From Stereocaulon alpinum (lineage: Eukaryota > Ascomycota > Lecanoromycetes > Lecanorales > Stereocaulaceae), in assembly GCA_018257865.1 (NCBI GenBank), contig JAEUBA010000060.1:1-64000 (forward strand): DNA of 64,000 bases, read 5' to 3'. The notes under the pieces were generated by a model that saw only the letters and a list, made by a program, of their open reading frames with translations, was not told the origin of the DNA and ran no database searches. The position numbers and the translations under genes were made by a program. Below, in pieces: positions 35,115 to 46,695 of the stretch (position 1 is its first letter; every line of letters starts with the position of its first letter).

Positions 35115-35548
35115 GCCTACGTTTCCACTCCACTGTATAGATAAACTTTAAACACTGATTCTGAGAACTTGGAAATTAGATGTAAGATCTCCGTGATTTA
35201 TTGTACCAATTTCAGTAAACAACCCAATGACACATCGAAACAGGAAGAGCGATGGGCTTTTGAAATCGGAGTCAAGAGCCACATCTGGATGGGAGCCAAA
35301 TTTGGATGCGATTCCTTCAATATGGCAGGGCTTCCATCCTAAATGATTTGAGGATCGTTAGCTCTTAGAACATCTAGGTCTTAGTCGCAAAATCCTTCCT
35401 CTCCGGGACTAAGTGGTTTAGCTCTCGCAAATCGCTCACGGGAAGCTCAGCCGCATTGATCGTTTTCTTTGGATGCAGGGAATCTGGCTGTGCTAAGATT
35501 GGAATACTATCAATAGAGAGTTGGCTATTTCACTGACATAGAGAGTAG
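35115..35548. other. Intergenic, no gene recognised
   Basis: Short gap between the F-box-like gene and the 3' end of the sirtuin-Ulp1 gene; nothing recognised. Confidence 0.4.
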
Positions 35549-38500
35549 CTAGTTCTTTCCTTCGTCAACATAGTTGAAAGCATTTACCAACAGTGTAGAA
35601 CCCGGAGCGGAATTCCGAATTTCATCGTCGGTGGCAAGCTCTATCTTGAACTGGCGGGTCTTCAGCTTGCTTGGGCTAGATAGGATATCGAAGAGATGTG
35701 CTAGCTTAGGTACATAGCTCCATAGGTCTGGGCGAAGCTCGGCGAGAGCTTCAACGAAGAGAGCCCGAGCGTCACGTGGAATTTCGGTTTGGAAGCTGCC
35801 GCAAATCAGTCGATGCGGGTCAAACCTCATCGTCAATACTTACGAAGATCCCGAAATGCGCTGAGAAGCAGGCAGTATTCGAATATGATGCGGCACCAGA
35901 GCGAGGAGAGCGAGAGAGGAGAATCGATTTTGGATTGAAGACCAGATCGCCCCCTCCTGTCTCCACCTTCTCAGATTGCGCTGAACTTCCGAAAACGCAG
36001 ATCTTTCGGTAGGATCGGTGGATGAGTCCCATCCTTTTATCTTTGGATATATCTTAACCACCGTTGCTGTGACAGATCTGGTTACTGCGCAGCCGTTCTG
36101 GAACACCGTGTGCCCAGCTCGGTCTTGGAAAAGGTGCGTCCCTTCATCGATTAGTGAGCTAAAATAAGCGCGCACGAAGCGTTGAAGGATGACATTGATT
36201 AGTCCGAGACGTTCTGTCCAAACGCCTACCGTGTACAGGTGGCTTGATAAGTCAAGCGGTGCCTAGATAACTTCTTCTGGTGCTAGCACGCGGTAGTGAG
36301 CGACAGCGCCCTTTAAGGCGACAAAATGTTCAGGACAAGCGAACGCCGCCACCATTTCGAGAAGACGAGAAGCTCGCGTATATCCCACTGGGGCTTTGCT
36401 TCTTTGGAGATGGCAGTTGGCGAAGCGCTCTAGGTATTTCATCTATAGGCACGCAGGGGACGACTTGAAGAGGGTTGAGATGTTAGCCTTTATGGTCGCG
36501 AGATCCAGTCGCCGAGCGCTACCTTCATCCCCATCAGAGTCGCTTTCATCAACGCGAGTGGTTTGAGCTTCGACCTCTTAAATCTCCAATTTCCTCCGTT
36601 TCGCTCGTGTGGAGTCGAGATTAAATATGTAGGAGCGAGGGGCAGTACCAACCTGCCATAACCTTAAGGTTTCCGGATATAGCACGCTCTTCAATATGGT
36701 CTGCTCGCTAGCTTCGTGAAGAGACCTCGCTAGTAATAATTCGGTATAAAAAACCCTTAAGCTATCCGCCTCGATTGGCGCTCCGTTGACGACCTCGCCT
36801 TGGCTGAGGCGTCTCGCATTCTCCAGAAGGTATATCCCGCAGTCCGCACCATTCATCTGCTGATGTGAACTCTACAAGGTCATCAGCTGACTGGACTTGT
36901 GGAAGGGGAAAGCGTACACTTACGCCTTCAAGGGGAGAATTCCAGCCGGAATAGTCTTGACCGAGTTTCTCCCCAACACGCTTCATTTGCGCCTCCACAA
37001 ATTCACAACAATCGCCCAGATGATACCCAGGCAGCGAGCTGTAGTAGCTTATAGTTCGGATCGGAATATCCACAACGATCAGGATCCAATGATCGCTGGG
37101 GTTGTGCGGAATGATTATGCGTGTATGTTTCCGTCCGATTGGCCACACAGGCCCGCCCAGCATCTCCGTTCTCTTTTCGACGTTATTCATATCGAATTCC
37201 GTATGCTTACTGTGTAGGACTGTCGTAGATTCGCCCTATCCGAAAAGCGATAAAACACACATAAGCGGGGACGTCGACAGCCAATTCGAGGGGAGAAAGG
37301 GACTCAAGTCTTCTCTCACTTCGTCCTTCGTTCTGGTCCTGAACTGCACATCGGAATAATCACCAATAGAGATCAGTTTAAGCTCAGCTTCTTTGATCAC
37401 TTCATCGACAGTCTCCGCTTTTGGCTGAAAGTCGAAGCCACAGGAGAGACGCTGGGAACTATGTCCCGCCTCGTCTTCCCGCAAGGAAGGTTCGCGTGCG
37501 GCAAGCTCTCGCACCTAGTAATCGCAGTCCATTTCGAATATGTAATCGACCACGGGCTTGAAAAATGCCTTCGGGGGAGGATTGTTGTTGACGTATATTA
37601 CCTTCCCACCATTCCGACGTACGGCGGGAATCAGCTTGTTCTTGAGCTCATACCTCGGGCCGTCGATGGCTAATGATGTACCAATGACCAGGAGGACATC
37701 AGGCGTTGAGTCCGCGTCTTTGTCAATGACCCTCGCTTTTGTCTCGCTCAGAGGATCGTCAATATCGTGGTAGAGAACAATGTTAGGTCGCAAGTGTCCA
37801 ACGTGGATGTTCGTTCTCCCTCCCCTTCTCCGCCGTTCTTCTACCCTGGATGCGCATTCAGGACATAATACGATCTCTCCGGAAGCAAGGGCGGTCTCGC
37901 GCATGCCATCCCAGCTCGTGAAATGGCTGCAATAAGAGCACCTGAAGGAGTCAAGGTTGCCATGCAGCTGGACCACGTCGCAGTCTTTGGACTCGATATC
38001 AGCATTCAAACCAGCCCTTGCCTCCAGTCCATCCAGGTTCTGGGTATAACATCTTTGGAGCTTTCCGGAGCGTTGAAGAACTTGGAGAAATCGATGCGTA
38101 TCCGTCTGAACCAGATCTTCGGATTTCGCTTTGTTCCTTATTTTGATCAAGCATTTATATAAGTCTTTCCGTCTTTCTTCGTCATCGAGCACTTCTCTCT
38201 CAAAAAGACCTCGATTCGTCTTGTGAAGGCCAGTCTCGGACCGAAAGTCCTGGATGATTGTTATCTAAAGATGGTCAAAAGTAGAGATCAATACTCACCG
38301 GTATGCCGCAATTAGTACTAATCCCGGCGCCTACGAACACGATGATTCGATAAGCCTCGCTTATAACACTGGCGATCTCCTGTAGCTCCTGCTCCACATC
38401 GTTTGAGGTGTCTTCCGGTGTTAGTAGGTATCGCCAGAGTGAAAGGTTTTGAGGGAAAATACCTGGCGGAGTTACCACTGGAGAGGATTCCGTGCAGCCT

Positions 38501-38947
38501 GTTTCGGCATCGTCTATCGACATACGTAATAAGGCATCTTGTGAACCTCCTTAGGTGGATGCTGTAGGACCCGCCGTCGAGGAATTATCACTATTTGGCT
38601 GTGCTTGATTACTGGCAGTCGTAATAATATGAATTTTATTTTGCGGATGCACAGTTCGAGTAGAGACCAGCCCTGCTTTGTTTTTTGGTGGAGTCGTATT
38701 AAGCGTACTGTTTGGCTGTGGATGAGCCGCTGGAGGCTGTACGACCTTTTCAGTTTCTTGCACTTCCCCAGAGAGTCGCCGAATCTCCGTCCGGAGGACG
38801 TCAATAATCTTGCGGTTGATGTTGTCGTCCTCTTCAGGATTTGATTCCTCCAGCAAACTCCTGAGAGAGCGTTCAAACTGGAAAGACACTCAGTAGATTT
38901 TCGAAGGATATGTCGGACAGCCTCACCTTAAGAGTGCGAGCATCCAT
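35549..38947 (-). pseudogene. Sirtuin (Sir2)-Ulp1 protease fusion gene, six in-frame stops
   Basis: Exons 38947-38927, 38877-38299, 38249-36924, 36871-35844 and 35795-35549 have canonical 48-52 nt introns and total 1067 codons in one frame. Order: coiled-coil N-terminus (MDARTLK, FERSLRSLLEES); Sir2 domain with IIVFVGAGISTNCGIP-DFRSETGL, CYTQNLDGLEARAG, HGNL, a C4 zinc site (CSYC...CPEC) and GTSLAIDGP; then Ulp1/SENP C48 with LSPFLPSNWLS, NPSDHWILIVVDIP and, across an intron, HQQMNGADCGIYLLENARRL; then about 430 residues of unknown fold. Sirtuins are NAD-dependent deacylases; Ulp1 proteases cleave SUMO-like modifiers. Stops: TAA 38553-38551, TAG 37517-37515, TAG 37238-37236, TAA 36580-36578, TAG 36445-36443, TAG 36265-36263. 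The second and third fit Trp to TAG, the rest Gln to TAA/TAG. Without readthrough the sirtuin part alone (38523-37515, 319 residues) is open. Confidence 0.7.
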
Positions 38948-39510
38948 AGTAGATGTTCAGATGTCTGTAAATGGTCCTTTCCTGAGAGAATCCGAACGTC
39001 TCCATACATTTTCGGCAGACCAAAGGTCTATGTCTCGTCGGTTTATGATCTAAATTTGCGGTAGCATCCACAATCGGCTCCAGACATTAGCATCCACAAC
39101 AGGGGCCTTCTTCGAACGGCAGCATCCAAAAGCGAACCCCTGTCCTGTACTCGTCGTTAGCGCAATTTGACACTATTGATTTGCTCATCCTGCAGCCCCA
39201 AGCCAAGGGAAAAGTGAAGGAGGCGAAACACTCCGAATTACATAAACCGTTGATGAGAAATGGTCATCAGGTTGACCATTTGTTCAATACAGAGACAGAA
39301 AGTTAAATACAAGCAGAATATCAGAGGTGGCCAAAGGTTGCTATCATCAAAGTAAAGCTGGTGTAAGCAAGGCTGTAAAATGCATAATAGCTAATTCAAT
39401 CGTCTACACCCACGCTATTCAGAGGTTCAACCATAGACGTGGCTCTCAACGTACTCCGTAGGCCAGCCGTAAACGGTGGCCGAGAAAAGCAAAACAGCTT
39501 CAGATCTGAT
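38948..39510. other. Intergenic with scattered GCATCC units
   Basis: TAGCATCCACAA occurs near 39064 and 39090, and GCAGCATCCAAAA near 39119; these are related to the 16-bp minisatellite at 27927. The promoter of the sirtuin-Ulp1 gene should lie here. Confidence 0.5.
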
Positions 39511-42202
39511 CTATTGAACGATATCAGTGTTAGAGATATTCTGCGAAATCGTCAAGCGCCCTTTGATATCAAGCTCTGCAAACTCATTACTAATTCTGAT
39601 ATCTGAAGAGTAATTTTTGGCGTGGGCGATCTCATCTTCGCTGATTCCAAGGTCGTCCTTTGGAATCCAGACGACAGGGCTGTGATGGTCAGCAGCCTCA
39701 TGTTTATAACCACGCCGATCTGTTACGTCGAGTTCGCTGCGTGCGAGCTCGTCAACACTTCCTTGGAGATCTTGGGGGACGTCCTTGGAAGGTCTCATCC
39801 AGCCATAGCAGGTGTGCCCTAGGTGTCGTAAATGATCGAGCGCAGGTGCTGAGGAGTGATTCCCATCCGATTCCCCTCCTTCATCCCCCGTGTCTTTCGG
39901 GAAGGCAGGTAGATATTTGAGAATTGAGGAGGAGATGTTTCCTAGAAGTAGTTGGTAAATGACCGTCAATGTTGTGGCAATCATCATAACCATAGCCTGA
40001 CCGATACCGGTAAAAACACCCCGATCATTGCGAGTGGACAGGAAAAGACCTATCAGGCATAGCTCCATCATATAGACCCCTGTAAAGAGTTGCTTCAAAG
40101 CAGTCGGATAAAGTTGACCTCCAGTATCGTACGGAAAAGCCGACACGTAGAGCAGATTGTAGCGGAATACGAACAAAAACAAGCTGAAGGTGGCGACGCT
40201 AAACGGGAGTATTAAGGGAGCGATGATGGAGTACGTCAGGCCTAAATTATCAGCGGAGGCGTCGGCAAAGATGCGAGGTTCGTGTAAAGAGGGTAGAATG
40301 TACCCCATCGAATCTCCGGTAAACCCATCTGTCTCTCCCACTTCTGTCTCGGTGTGCGATCCGTCCACGGGGCGAGGACAAGCCAGTTGATTAGACCTCC
40401 GGCTTGCAGGAAGGCACTTGCACTTACCGAAAGACCTTGTAAAGTGAGATAGGAAAAAAAGTAGTTGCTTGCCTTAGGAAGGTTTCTCGCCAATAGTGCG
40501 GGTGCAGATTTCGGGCTATGGAGGAGTTCTTGAGCGATGGCCGTGACACTGGATGAAAGCGAAACCGTGAGGAAATTTAGCGTGAAGAGAAAGACGAAAT
40601 AGTATTTCTGCAGCGACAGCTCGACTGTCGTCTCCGTTGACAGACCCTGCCAACCCGTGATAATACGCAAAACCAGCGGCAGTAATGCGTTTAGTGCTAC
40701 CAACATCAACTGCGGCAGCACACCTTGAATAGTCCCACTCAGCCACGCCGGAGCGCCAGATATCCAGTGCAGCCACGATATGGAGTCTCCCAAGGTAGTA
40801 ATTTGGGACAAGAAACCCGTGAATGCGACGGGTATGGCCCATATTATGAGAAGAGAAGCGATGGCGATCCACACCAACCCACTCCGTGTATATCGATTCC
40901 ACCATCGTTGAGTTAGAGTGCTCCATCTCAATTTCCGCACGGAAACGTTGATATGTCGGGCGGATGAGTGCAGAGGGTTGGCGTTCAGGAGGGTTTGACA
41001 GGCCATGTACGCGGCAGATTGAGTGTTGAATCGTATAAAGGCGGATTTCATTCGTGGATACTTGCTTGATTCTCTTCCATTCGACTCGAGCTCGGCCAGC
41101 TCCGTTAGTTCTGCCCTGATCTCTTTGTTCATTTGTACCAGCTCGCCTAAGCAGTGGTGGATGGTATCAACCCTTTTTCCGATGAGAGGAATTGCTGGCA
41201 TCCAGTTGCATCCTTGTCGTGGAATGTACATATGATCACGGTCATTCTCCTTCAGGTAGCGCCTCCACAATAGTCCCTCCTTTTCGCTATCCGCCTCACT
41301 CGATTGTGCGAGCTCGTGGCTCTTGCGTTAACGGAACGACTTCGTTGCCGATGATATGAGGCTGGTCTCCGCGGCTTCCAGCGTGGTGACAAGGGTTTTT
41401 CGCTCTTGAATCTTCTTTGATAGCGCCGAGAGATCTCGATTGATCCAGACGGAATAGACTCCACCGGGAAATATACCGTACACATCCTCCAATACCGGAA
41501 GGTCCTCCTCGGGAATATCGGTCACCAGAATCGTGTTGGCGGCCTCTGAGAGACGGTACGCAGGTGAGACCAGGTATGAATTGCGGACGTGAACGTAAAA
41601 AAGTAGTTCCACGTAAATGGTGTAACAGATGAACACGATCACAAGCAAGGCCATCAACAGATAGGCCCAGTAGAATGCAGTGTGATCGAGCCCGATATTC
41701 GCCCAGCTGTACCTGTCGAGACCTTGGGTTCCACCTGCAACATCATTGCCACCAAGTAGGTTCAGGGGAACAAGGCACGGTATGATGACGACCGATAGGC
41801 TGGTAAAGATGGTGAGGAGAGTGCGAATATATCGAAGGAAGAAGAAAGCGTCTAAGCCCGAGTGCTGTAAGATGATCCTGTCGGGAAGCTGGAACATACG
41901 TGGGATCCAGGCTATAGTACCTGAAGGACGTTGAATTGTGCGTTGTCCTTCAGGCACAAGATAAGTTCGAGGTTGACTGGCACACCGACTCAGTATCTTT
42001 GCGCTTGTAAGGTGACTGGGGCTCACTAGATTTGTTTGAGTCTATCCTTAAGAAGAACAAACAAACAGACTTCGGTAGCAAATATGACCGCCGATGTCAC
42101 GAGTGATGCCAGAAAGTTTCGAAGCGAGAGCCCTTGAGCGTGTCTTGCTGCTTCTGGTGAAGCGTAGAGCGCAGTGCCAGCACTACCGAGTGGGGATGTC
42201 AT
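39511..42202 (-). pseudogene. CSC1/OSCA-like (DUF221, TMEM63) calcium-permeable cation channel, disrupted
   Basis: ATG at 42202 (MTSPLGSAG) precedes TM0 (NFLASLVTSAVIFATEVCLF). A 50-nt intron (42026-41977) joins DRLKQIY to QPRTYLVPE, the conserved late-exocyst-like N-terminal domain. A cytosolic RRM-like loop (NTILVTDIPEED, SAFIRFNTQSAAYMACQ) is followed by the seven-helix RSN1_7TM channel core (FLTVSLSSSVTAIAQEL, WGTFYPLYTNLA, LTYSIIAPLILPF). Family members open with osmotic or mechanical stress at plasma or internal membranes. Two problems appear. An in-frame TAA at 41330-41328 lies in the cytosolic loop (SFR-stop-RKSHE; Gln to TAA). Near 40255 the frame changes between YTNLAS and GLTYSII without a canonical intron that keeps YTNLA; the only GT-AG solution (GTACAT near 40300 to TTTAG near 40226) would skip it. 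Confidence 0.7.
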
Positions 42203-44199
42203 TGTCGTGGATACCGCCAAATAATGGAAAGCGAGTTGGGAGAGAAATGCCGGGAGACCAGCACTCTGAGTGTTTTCTTTCCAGAATATCTTGTTCGCAC
42301 AGCCTTCGGTGGAGGGAAACCAATTTGAGGCTTTCATGTTGAGCTCCAATTGTTGCTCCCTTAAGCTCCAACTTCTTTTGCATCCAATTTTGCTGCATTC
42401 TCCGTCCTCAGGGTTATGTTTTTTTGCACATTGTCAGCCATGGGTTCCAATTCAGGCGCCATCCCGAGCCAGCCACGAGTCGTTGATGGACACCTATCCA
42501 AAGCTTTTCAGGGCCCGTGAGCCTCCCATCCACAAGCGAGAGACCTTGCTTCCACGTCATGGCCGAGATTGAACAGCGTTGCCGGATTCATGGGGAAACT
42601 TCTCGCCAGATTCTCCAATAATGCTGCTGAGATGAGCTTTGAAACAGTCCTGGAAGACCGAGGACGAGGCCATAAAGGTGATTTCTTTTACTTACAAACC
42701 TCAGGACCTGGTTGTGGATCTGCCTATAAACAAAGAGAAGTGTGGTTCTATTGTGAAACGGCCAGCGCGAGGTAATGGGGTGCTCTTATATCCCAGGCGT
42801 TTTTTATTTTTCATACGGTGCGCTAAATATTAAGCTTCGCGGAACATCTCTCCGCTGTTTACCTACTAAAAAAGGCGTACAAAGTAGAGACGCGTCTTGC
42901 CTTGCTGCCGCAGTTACCAAAAGCTCACTAGCGCTTGGGAAAAGTTCAATAATGTATGATATGCACCGCGTAATTTGAATAAGATCTCAGAGCTTAAATT
43001 TTGAAGCTATACACAACTTTTAGCCCTCATCCTCGCTGTCGCCGTCCTCCCTCCTCCACCCTTCCGCCAGCTCCATTTCCTTTGCCTATGTATGCTCTTT
43101 ACCCTCTTTCTAAAGCCCTGTAATAAGACTTCAAGGCCCATCCAGAGGCGACTGTACCAGTATGACGCGACAGTATGGTTTTTTTGTTATTAGACGCGTC
43201 TAATTCAGCGCCCAAAAGTTATTTATGAACGGTTAATACTGGTAGAACTGTTCTAGACTCTAGCTGATTGTTTCTTAGAGTAGGAACACGTCCTAACGAA
43301 TATTGATCAGCCCCGGCGGGACCTTGAGGAGGGTGGAACCGGCGGAGGAGGTAACAGTATTAAGACTGGGGCGGGCGCGTTTGGTAGAGGCCTCAAGGGT
43401 GGAGGAGGCTTTTCATTTGTAGGACGGCGACAGTGAGGAAGACATATTCTCCGGCGGCAGGGCGGAGTCTAGTATGTAGGTAATAGAGAAGAAATGGTGG
43501 CAGTAAGGTAGTGGCAGTGGTGTTGGGAATGTTATGATTATGGAGCGCGCGCGCGTTCATTTTAGTATGAGGATCGCTAAGGATCTAGAACGAATGCGGG
43601 TTAGAAGATTTTTTAGCTCTGTTCCGAAAAATAAAAAACGCCTGGGATATAAGAGTAACCGAGGTAATGTCAGGAATCGCGAGATATGGCTTCTCAGTTC
43701 CCGCTGGGAGCTCAAAGATCAACGTCCCGAACGAAATCACCAGAAAGACAACTGTAATGCTCTCCAGCGACACACCTCGTTCCGAAGAACGTGGTTGTGG
43801 CCGCCATGATTTTGCGCCGCATGGAGTTTGCGCAGCCCCAGAGGGTAGAGCCCCCCAAGGCGGCATTCAAGGGCGCAGCCTGCTAAGCCCAATCTATAAT
43901 TGTCATCAAGGATTTGGATGGCTCAGCACCTTGAATACGCCGGACTGCACCGCCTCAGCCTTCTTACCAAGAATCACTTGCACCACAAACGCCATCTGAA
44001 GAGAATTCGTTCCACGTGCTCGAAAATCACGAACCTTAGTACAGAACCTGTACGGACTGTGGGTCTGACCGCTCATCATGGCTTTCAGCAGTCTATCCAA
44101 CGAAATTATCTGTCACTACTGATGACCTTGGGCCGAAGGACGTGAGCTTGCTTTTTACGAATGGCTCGTCGCTTCAACACGGTCTTATGAGCCAAGTTC
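42203..44199. other. Long intergenic region, no confident gene
   Basis: About 2 kb. 42780-43020 is AT-rich. 43300-43540 is GGA-rich with runs of GGAGGAGG, and 43549-43556 carries GCGCGCGC. A minus-strand ORF (43866-43585, including ESITVVFLVISFGTLIFELP) has a hydrophobic core but no homology I recognise. Confidence 0.4.
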
Positions 44200-44888
44200 T
44201 ACGATACGGCCCTTCTACATATCCGCATAGTTGGAGAAATTGTGCTGTTATAGGCAGCGATGCACAACCGCGAGACTCCCTTCAAATCATTATTGGAAAG
44301 AGGAGCGGATGCGTCAATCCTTTATAAGAACAGAGACACGGTGCTATATCATCTGGCTATGAAAGGAAATCTACATCTTTAAACTCGGCAGCTCCGACAC
44401 CCTCATGATGTTGACATTTGGAACGACAACGGTAATATACTCTTGCTATTCGCCGTCCAGGTAGGAGATGAAGAGGCTGTGGACCAGCTTCTACAAGCCG
44501 GTGCAGACCTTTTCGCTTCGTCTATTGTTGGATATGAATCTGAGGCCCGTCGACATCTCGAGTTGTCACAACAGAACTGCAAAGTCGAAGAAGAGCTGGA
44601 GAGATCTACATCAGACGCGCTTACAACGTGGGAAAGTATGGGGAAAGATTCAAGAAACCGCTGCATTCTGCAGCCCGGAAAGGGCACAGAAATATTGTCA
44701 AGCTCCTTCTCAACGCTGGCGTGGAAATTTCGGCTACAACCTGCCACAAAAGGACTGCACTACATGACGCTGCGATTGGAAAGCATGAAGATGTGTGCCA
44801 ATTACTTTGGGAAGCGGGTATCAATGCTTCTCGGAAAGGATTGTTTTGGGATGACAATGTCCGGCTACACGTTCTCATCCACGGTTGA
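44200..44888 (+). pseudogene. Ankyrin-repeat gene fragment, disrupted
   Basis: In-frame translation from 44200 gives YDTALLHI, ETPFKSLLERGADASIL, DTVLYHLAMKGNLHL, then NILLLFAVQVGDEEAVDQLL and QAGADLF: at least three ankyrin repeats (TxLHxAxxxGxxxxVxxLLxxGAD). After a frame change near 44600 more follow: KPLHSAARKGHRNIVKLLLN and TALHDAAIGKHEDVCQLLW. TAG at 44251-44253 and TAA at 44380-44382 stand where Gln would fit. The upstream half is not recognisable. Ankyrin arrays often form the C-terminus of fungal NLR-type proteins, so this may be the tail of one; nothing upstream proves that. Confidence 0.65.
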
Positions 44889-45284
44889 AACCGTTGAGAC
44901 GAATTGCGTCCGCGTCAGCGTCCCTCGAACGGCCATAAGGTATGAAACATGATTCCGCGATGCGGTTTCCCCCATAGACCACGCCTTTCACGGATTTCCT
45001 TCCCCGGCCCTAATCCCTGATCTCAATTTTTCCTGGCGAGAGGTCGATTCAACCGCGATGTCTCCTTTACAGGGTACCGCAAACGCCAAAGTGGGCACAA
45101 AACATGATACGTAAGGAAGTACTGCTGTGTGCTTGGCCGTTCGAAGGAATCTCACAAGAAGGTCCGTTTATGGATGCTTCCACAAGCATCCAAAGACTGA
45201 TGCACTGGTTGAGGCACCACAAAAGGCAACGACGGCCACGGAATTCTTTGACACAGACGATTCTCTCGACCCTTCAGCTACAAG
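44889..45284. other. Intergenic, no gene recognised
   Basis: Normal composition, no ORF of note. It includes the promoter of the secreted thaumatin-like gene. Confidence 0.4.
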
Positions 45285-46169
45285 ATGAAGAAATCCTGTC
45301 AGATTGCTGTTTTGGCCCTTGCGGCTCTGGTAGCTGCAAGTCCGTTCAACTGCCCGCCAGCCGCAACTGTGACTGTGACTCTCGGGGACGGACATTCGAC
45401 CCCAGCTTCAAGTTCCGTTCCAGTCACGAGTGCTCCACACCCTGTGAGCACCACGGGCACCGATGGCTCGGCCGATTACATGACGATTTCGATCACGAAC
45501 GTGTATGGAAGTCAATTATCTCTGTCCTTTCTTTCTAATGCTGGCGCCCCCGCCCCGGTAGGAAATCCGTCAGCGACCGTCCTCCCCAACAACTCGCCTA
45601 CCCAATACGCTTTCCCAACTGGATGGGCAGGAAGGATATATGTTGGGTCCAACACCGACTATCGGAGCAGTAAAATCGAAGGCAGCTATACGGGTCCACC
45701 TGATATCGACGTCAGCTATGTCGATGGCTACTCTGTGCCCATCACATGCTCTTCTGAGGGCACAGCAGTCTCTGGTTGCAATATCGATCTATTCAAACAG
45801 CCAGGCATTACATGTAGCAATCAAGTCGACGGCCCAGTCTGCCTCAACCCCGCTCAGAATATCGCGGATGGACCCGCTCCACCTTTTTTCAAAGCTTGCG
45901 CAGGGGCTGCCTACACTTATCCTAATGATAATACGGCCAATGTAAGCAACCTCAAGAGTAATCTGGTTTCTTGTTGTATCGGGACGTCTTGCCAAGCACC
46001 CTCAAGGCAACTACTTAAGAGAGAAAATCCAATGGACATACAAATCAGGAATGATGAAAAACGGGCAGGGAAAACACATGGTTCCTCACCGTTGACACTT
46101 CCGCGGGCACATAGACTTGGTCATCATCATCACTCGCCCCGATCCCGTGTCCACAAAAAGGTTCACTAG
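45285..46169 (+). CDS. Secreted thaumatin-like protein
   Basis: A single exon of 294 residues. A signal peptide is clear (MKKSCQIAVLALAALVAASP, cleavage near residue 19), followed by a Ser/Thr-rich linker and a beta-rich domain: DYMTISITNVYGSQLSLSF, PTQYAFPTGWAGRIYVGSNT, GPPDIDVSYVDGYSVPITCS, CNIDLFKQPG, PAPPFFKACAGAAYTYP and CCIGTSC. This matches a fungal thaumatin/osmotin-like subfamily in the order of its glycine, tryptophan and cysteine landmarks. After the last Cys there is a basic tail with a KR site and a His-rich stretch. Related proteins act in the cell wall or apoplast, with roles inferred rather than shown. No RIP-type stop, unlike its neighbours. Confidence 0.75.
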   Translation: MKKSCQIAVLALAALVAASPFNCPPAATVTVTLGDGHSTPASSSVPVTSAPHPVSTTGTDGSADYMTISITNVYGSQLSLSFLSNAGAPAPVGNPSATVLPNNSPTQYAFPTGWAGRIYVGSNTDYRSSKIEGSYTGPPDIDVSYVDGYSVPITCSSEGTAVSGCNIDLFKQPGITCSNQVDGPVCLNPAQNIADGPAPPFFKACAGAAYTYPNDNTANVSNLKSNLVSCCIGTSCQAPSRQLLKRENPMDIQIRNDEKRAGKTHGSSPLTLPRAHRLGHHHHSPRSRVHKKVH

Positions 46170-46695
46170 GCAAATCAAGTATTTTCATGCAGAGCTTTGT
46201 AGCTGCTCCTATCAACTCGAGCGACATACGCCTATATTACGAACCATGTCACAGCGAGGGATATTTGGGTTTCATGACCGACGGCAATATATAGTCGCCA
46301 TCTGGCTTAGGTAGAGCTTCAATTCAATACATTAGACATCGAAAACACTTGGAAATCGGTTTCATGTTTTCCTTATTAAAGCTTAAGCCCATTGCACGAC
46401 TATCACCCGGTCATAGTGTCATGCACCATCCTTGGAACTTTTGGCCGGAAACCGATCTTGCAGTGTAAGCCCATTCCGCGTTGCAAGAAACGGAGACTCG
46501 CTAAAGAGGGATCCTATTTTGACTCCCTCATCAAGCATCCAAAAACCACCTACCTCCTTTGGGGAGCCAACTATGGATCTGTGGATCTATAGAAGCCACA
46601 GGTCGTCCAGACCGTAATTATATTAAGGCAACAGGTTTGCTCCAATTCTATACGCAAATCAACACTTACTTCCCTAAAAATCTGAAAATCTGAAA
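46170..46695. other. Intergenic, no gene recognised
   Basis: Only short overlapping ORFs. It carries the promoter of the small secreted protein. Confidence 0.4.

Noticed and set aside
37515..38523. A separate stand-alone 319-residue sirtuin gene
   Set aside because: Not excluded, but the frame is open on both sides of its stop and apparent start, and the upstream exons and downstream Ulp1 continue in the same frame, so the fusion model explains more.
43534..43866. ORFs on both strands around 43.5-43.9 kb
   Set aside because: They overlap antiparallel, lack domains and sit in GC-biased repeats; no splice structure supports either.
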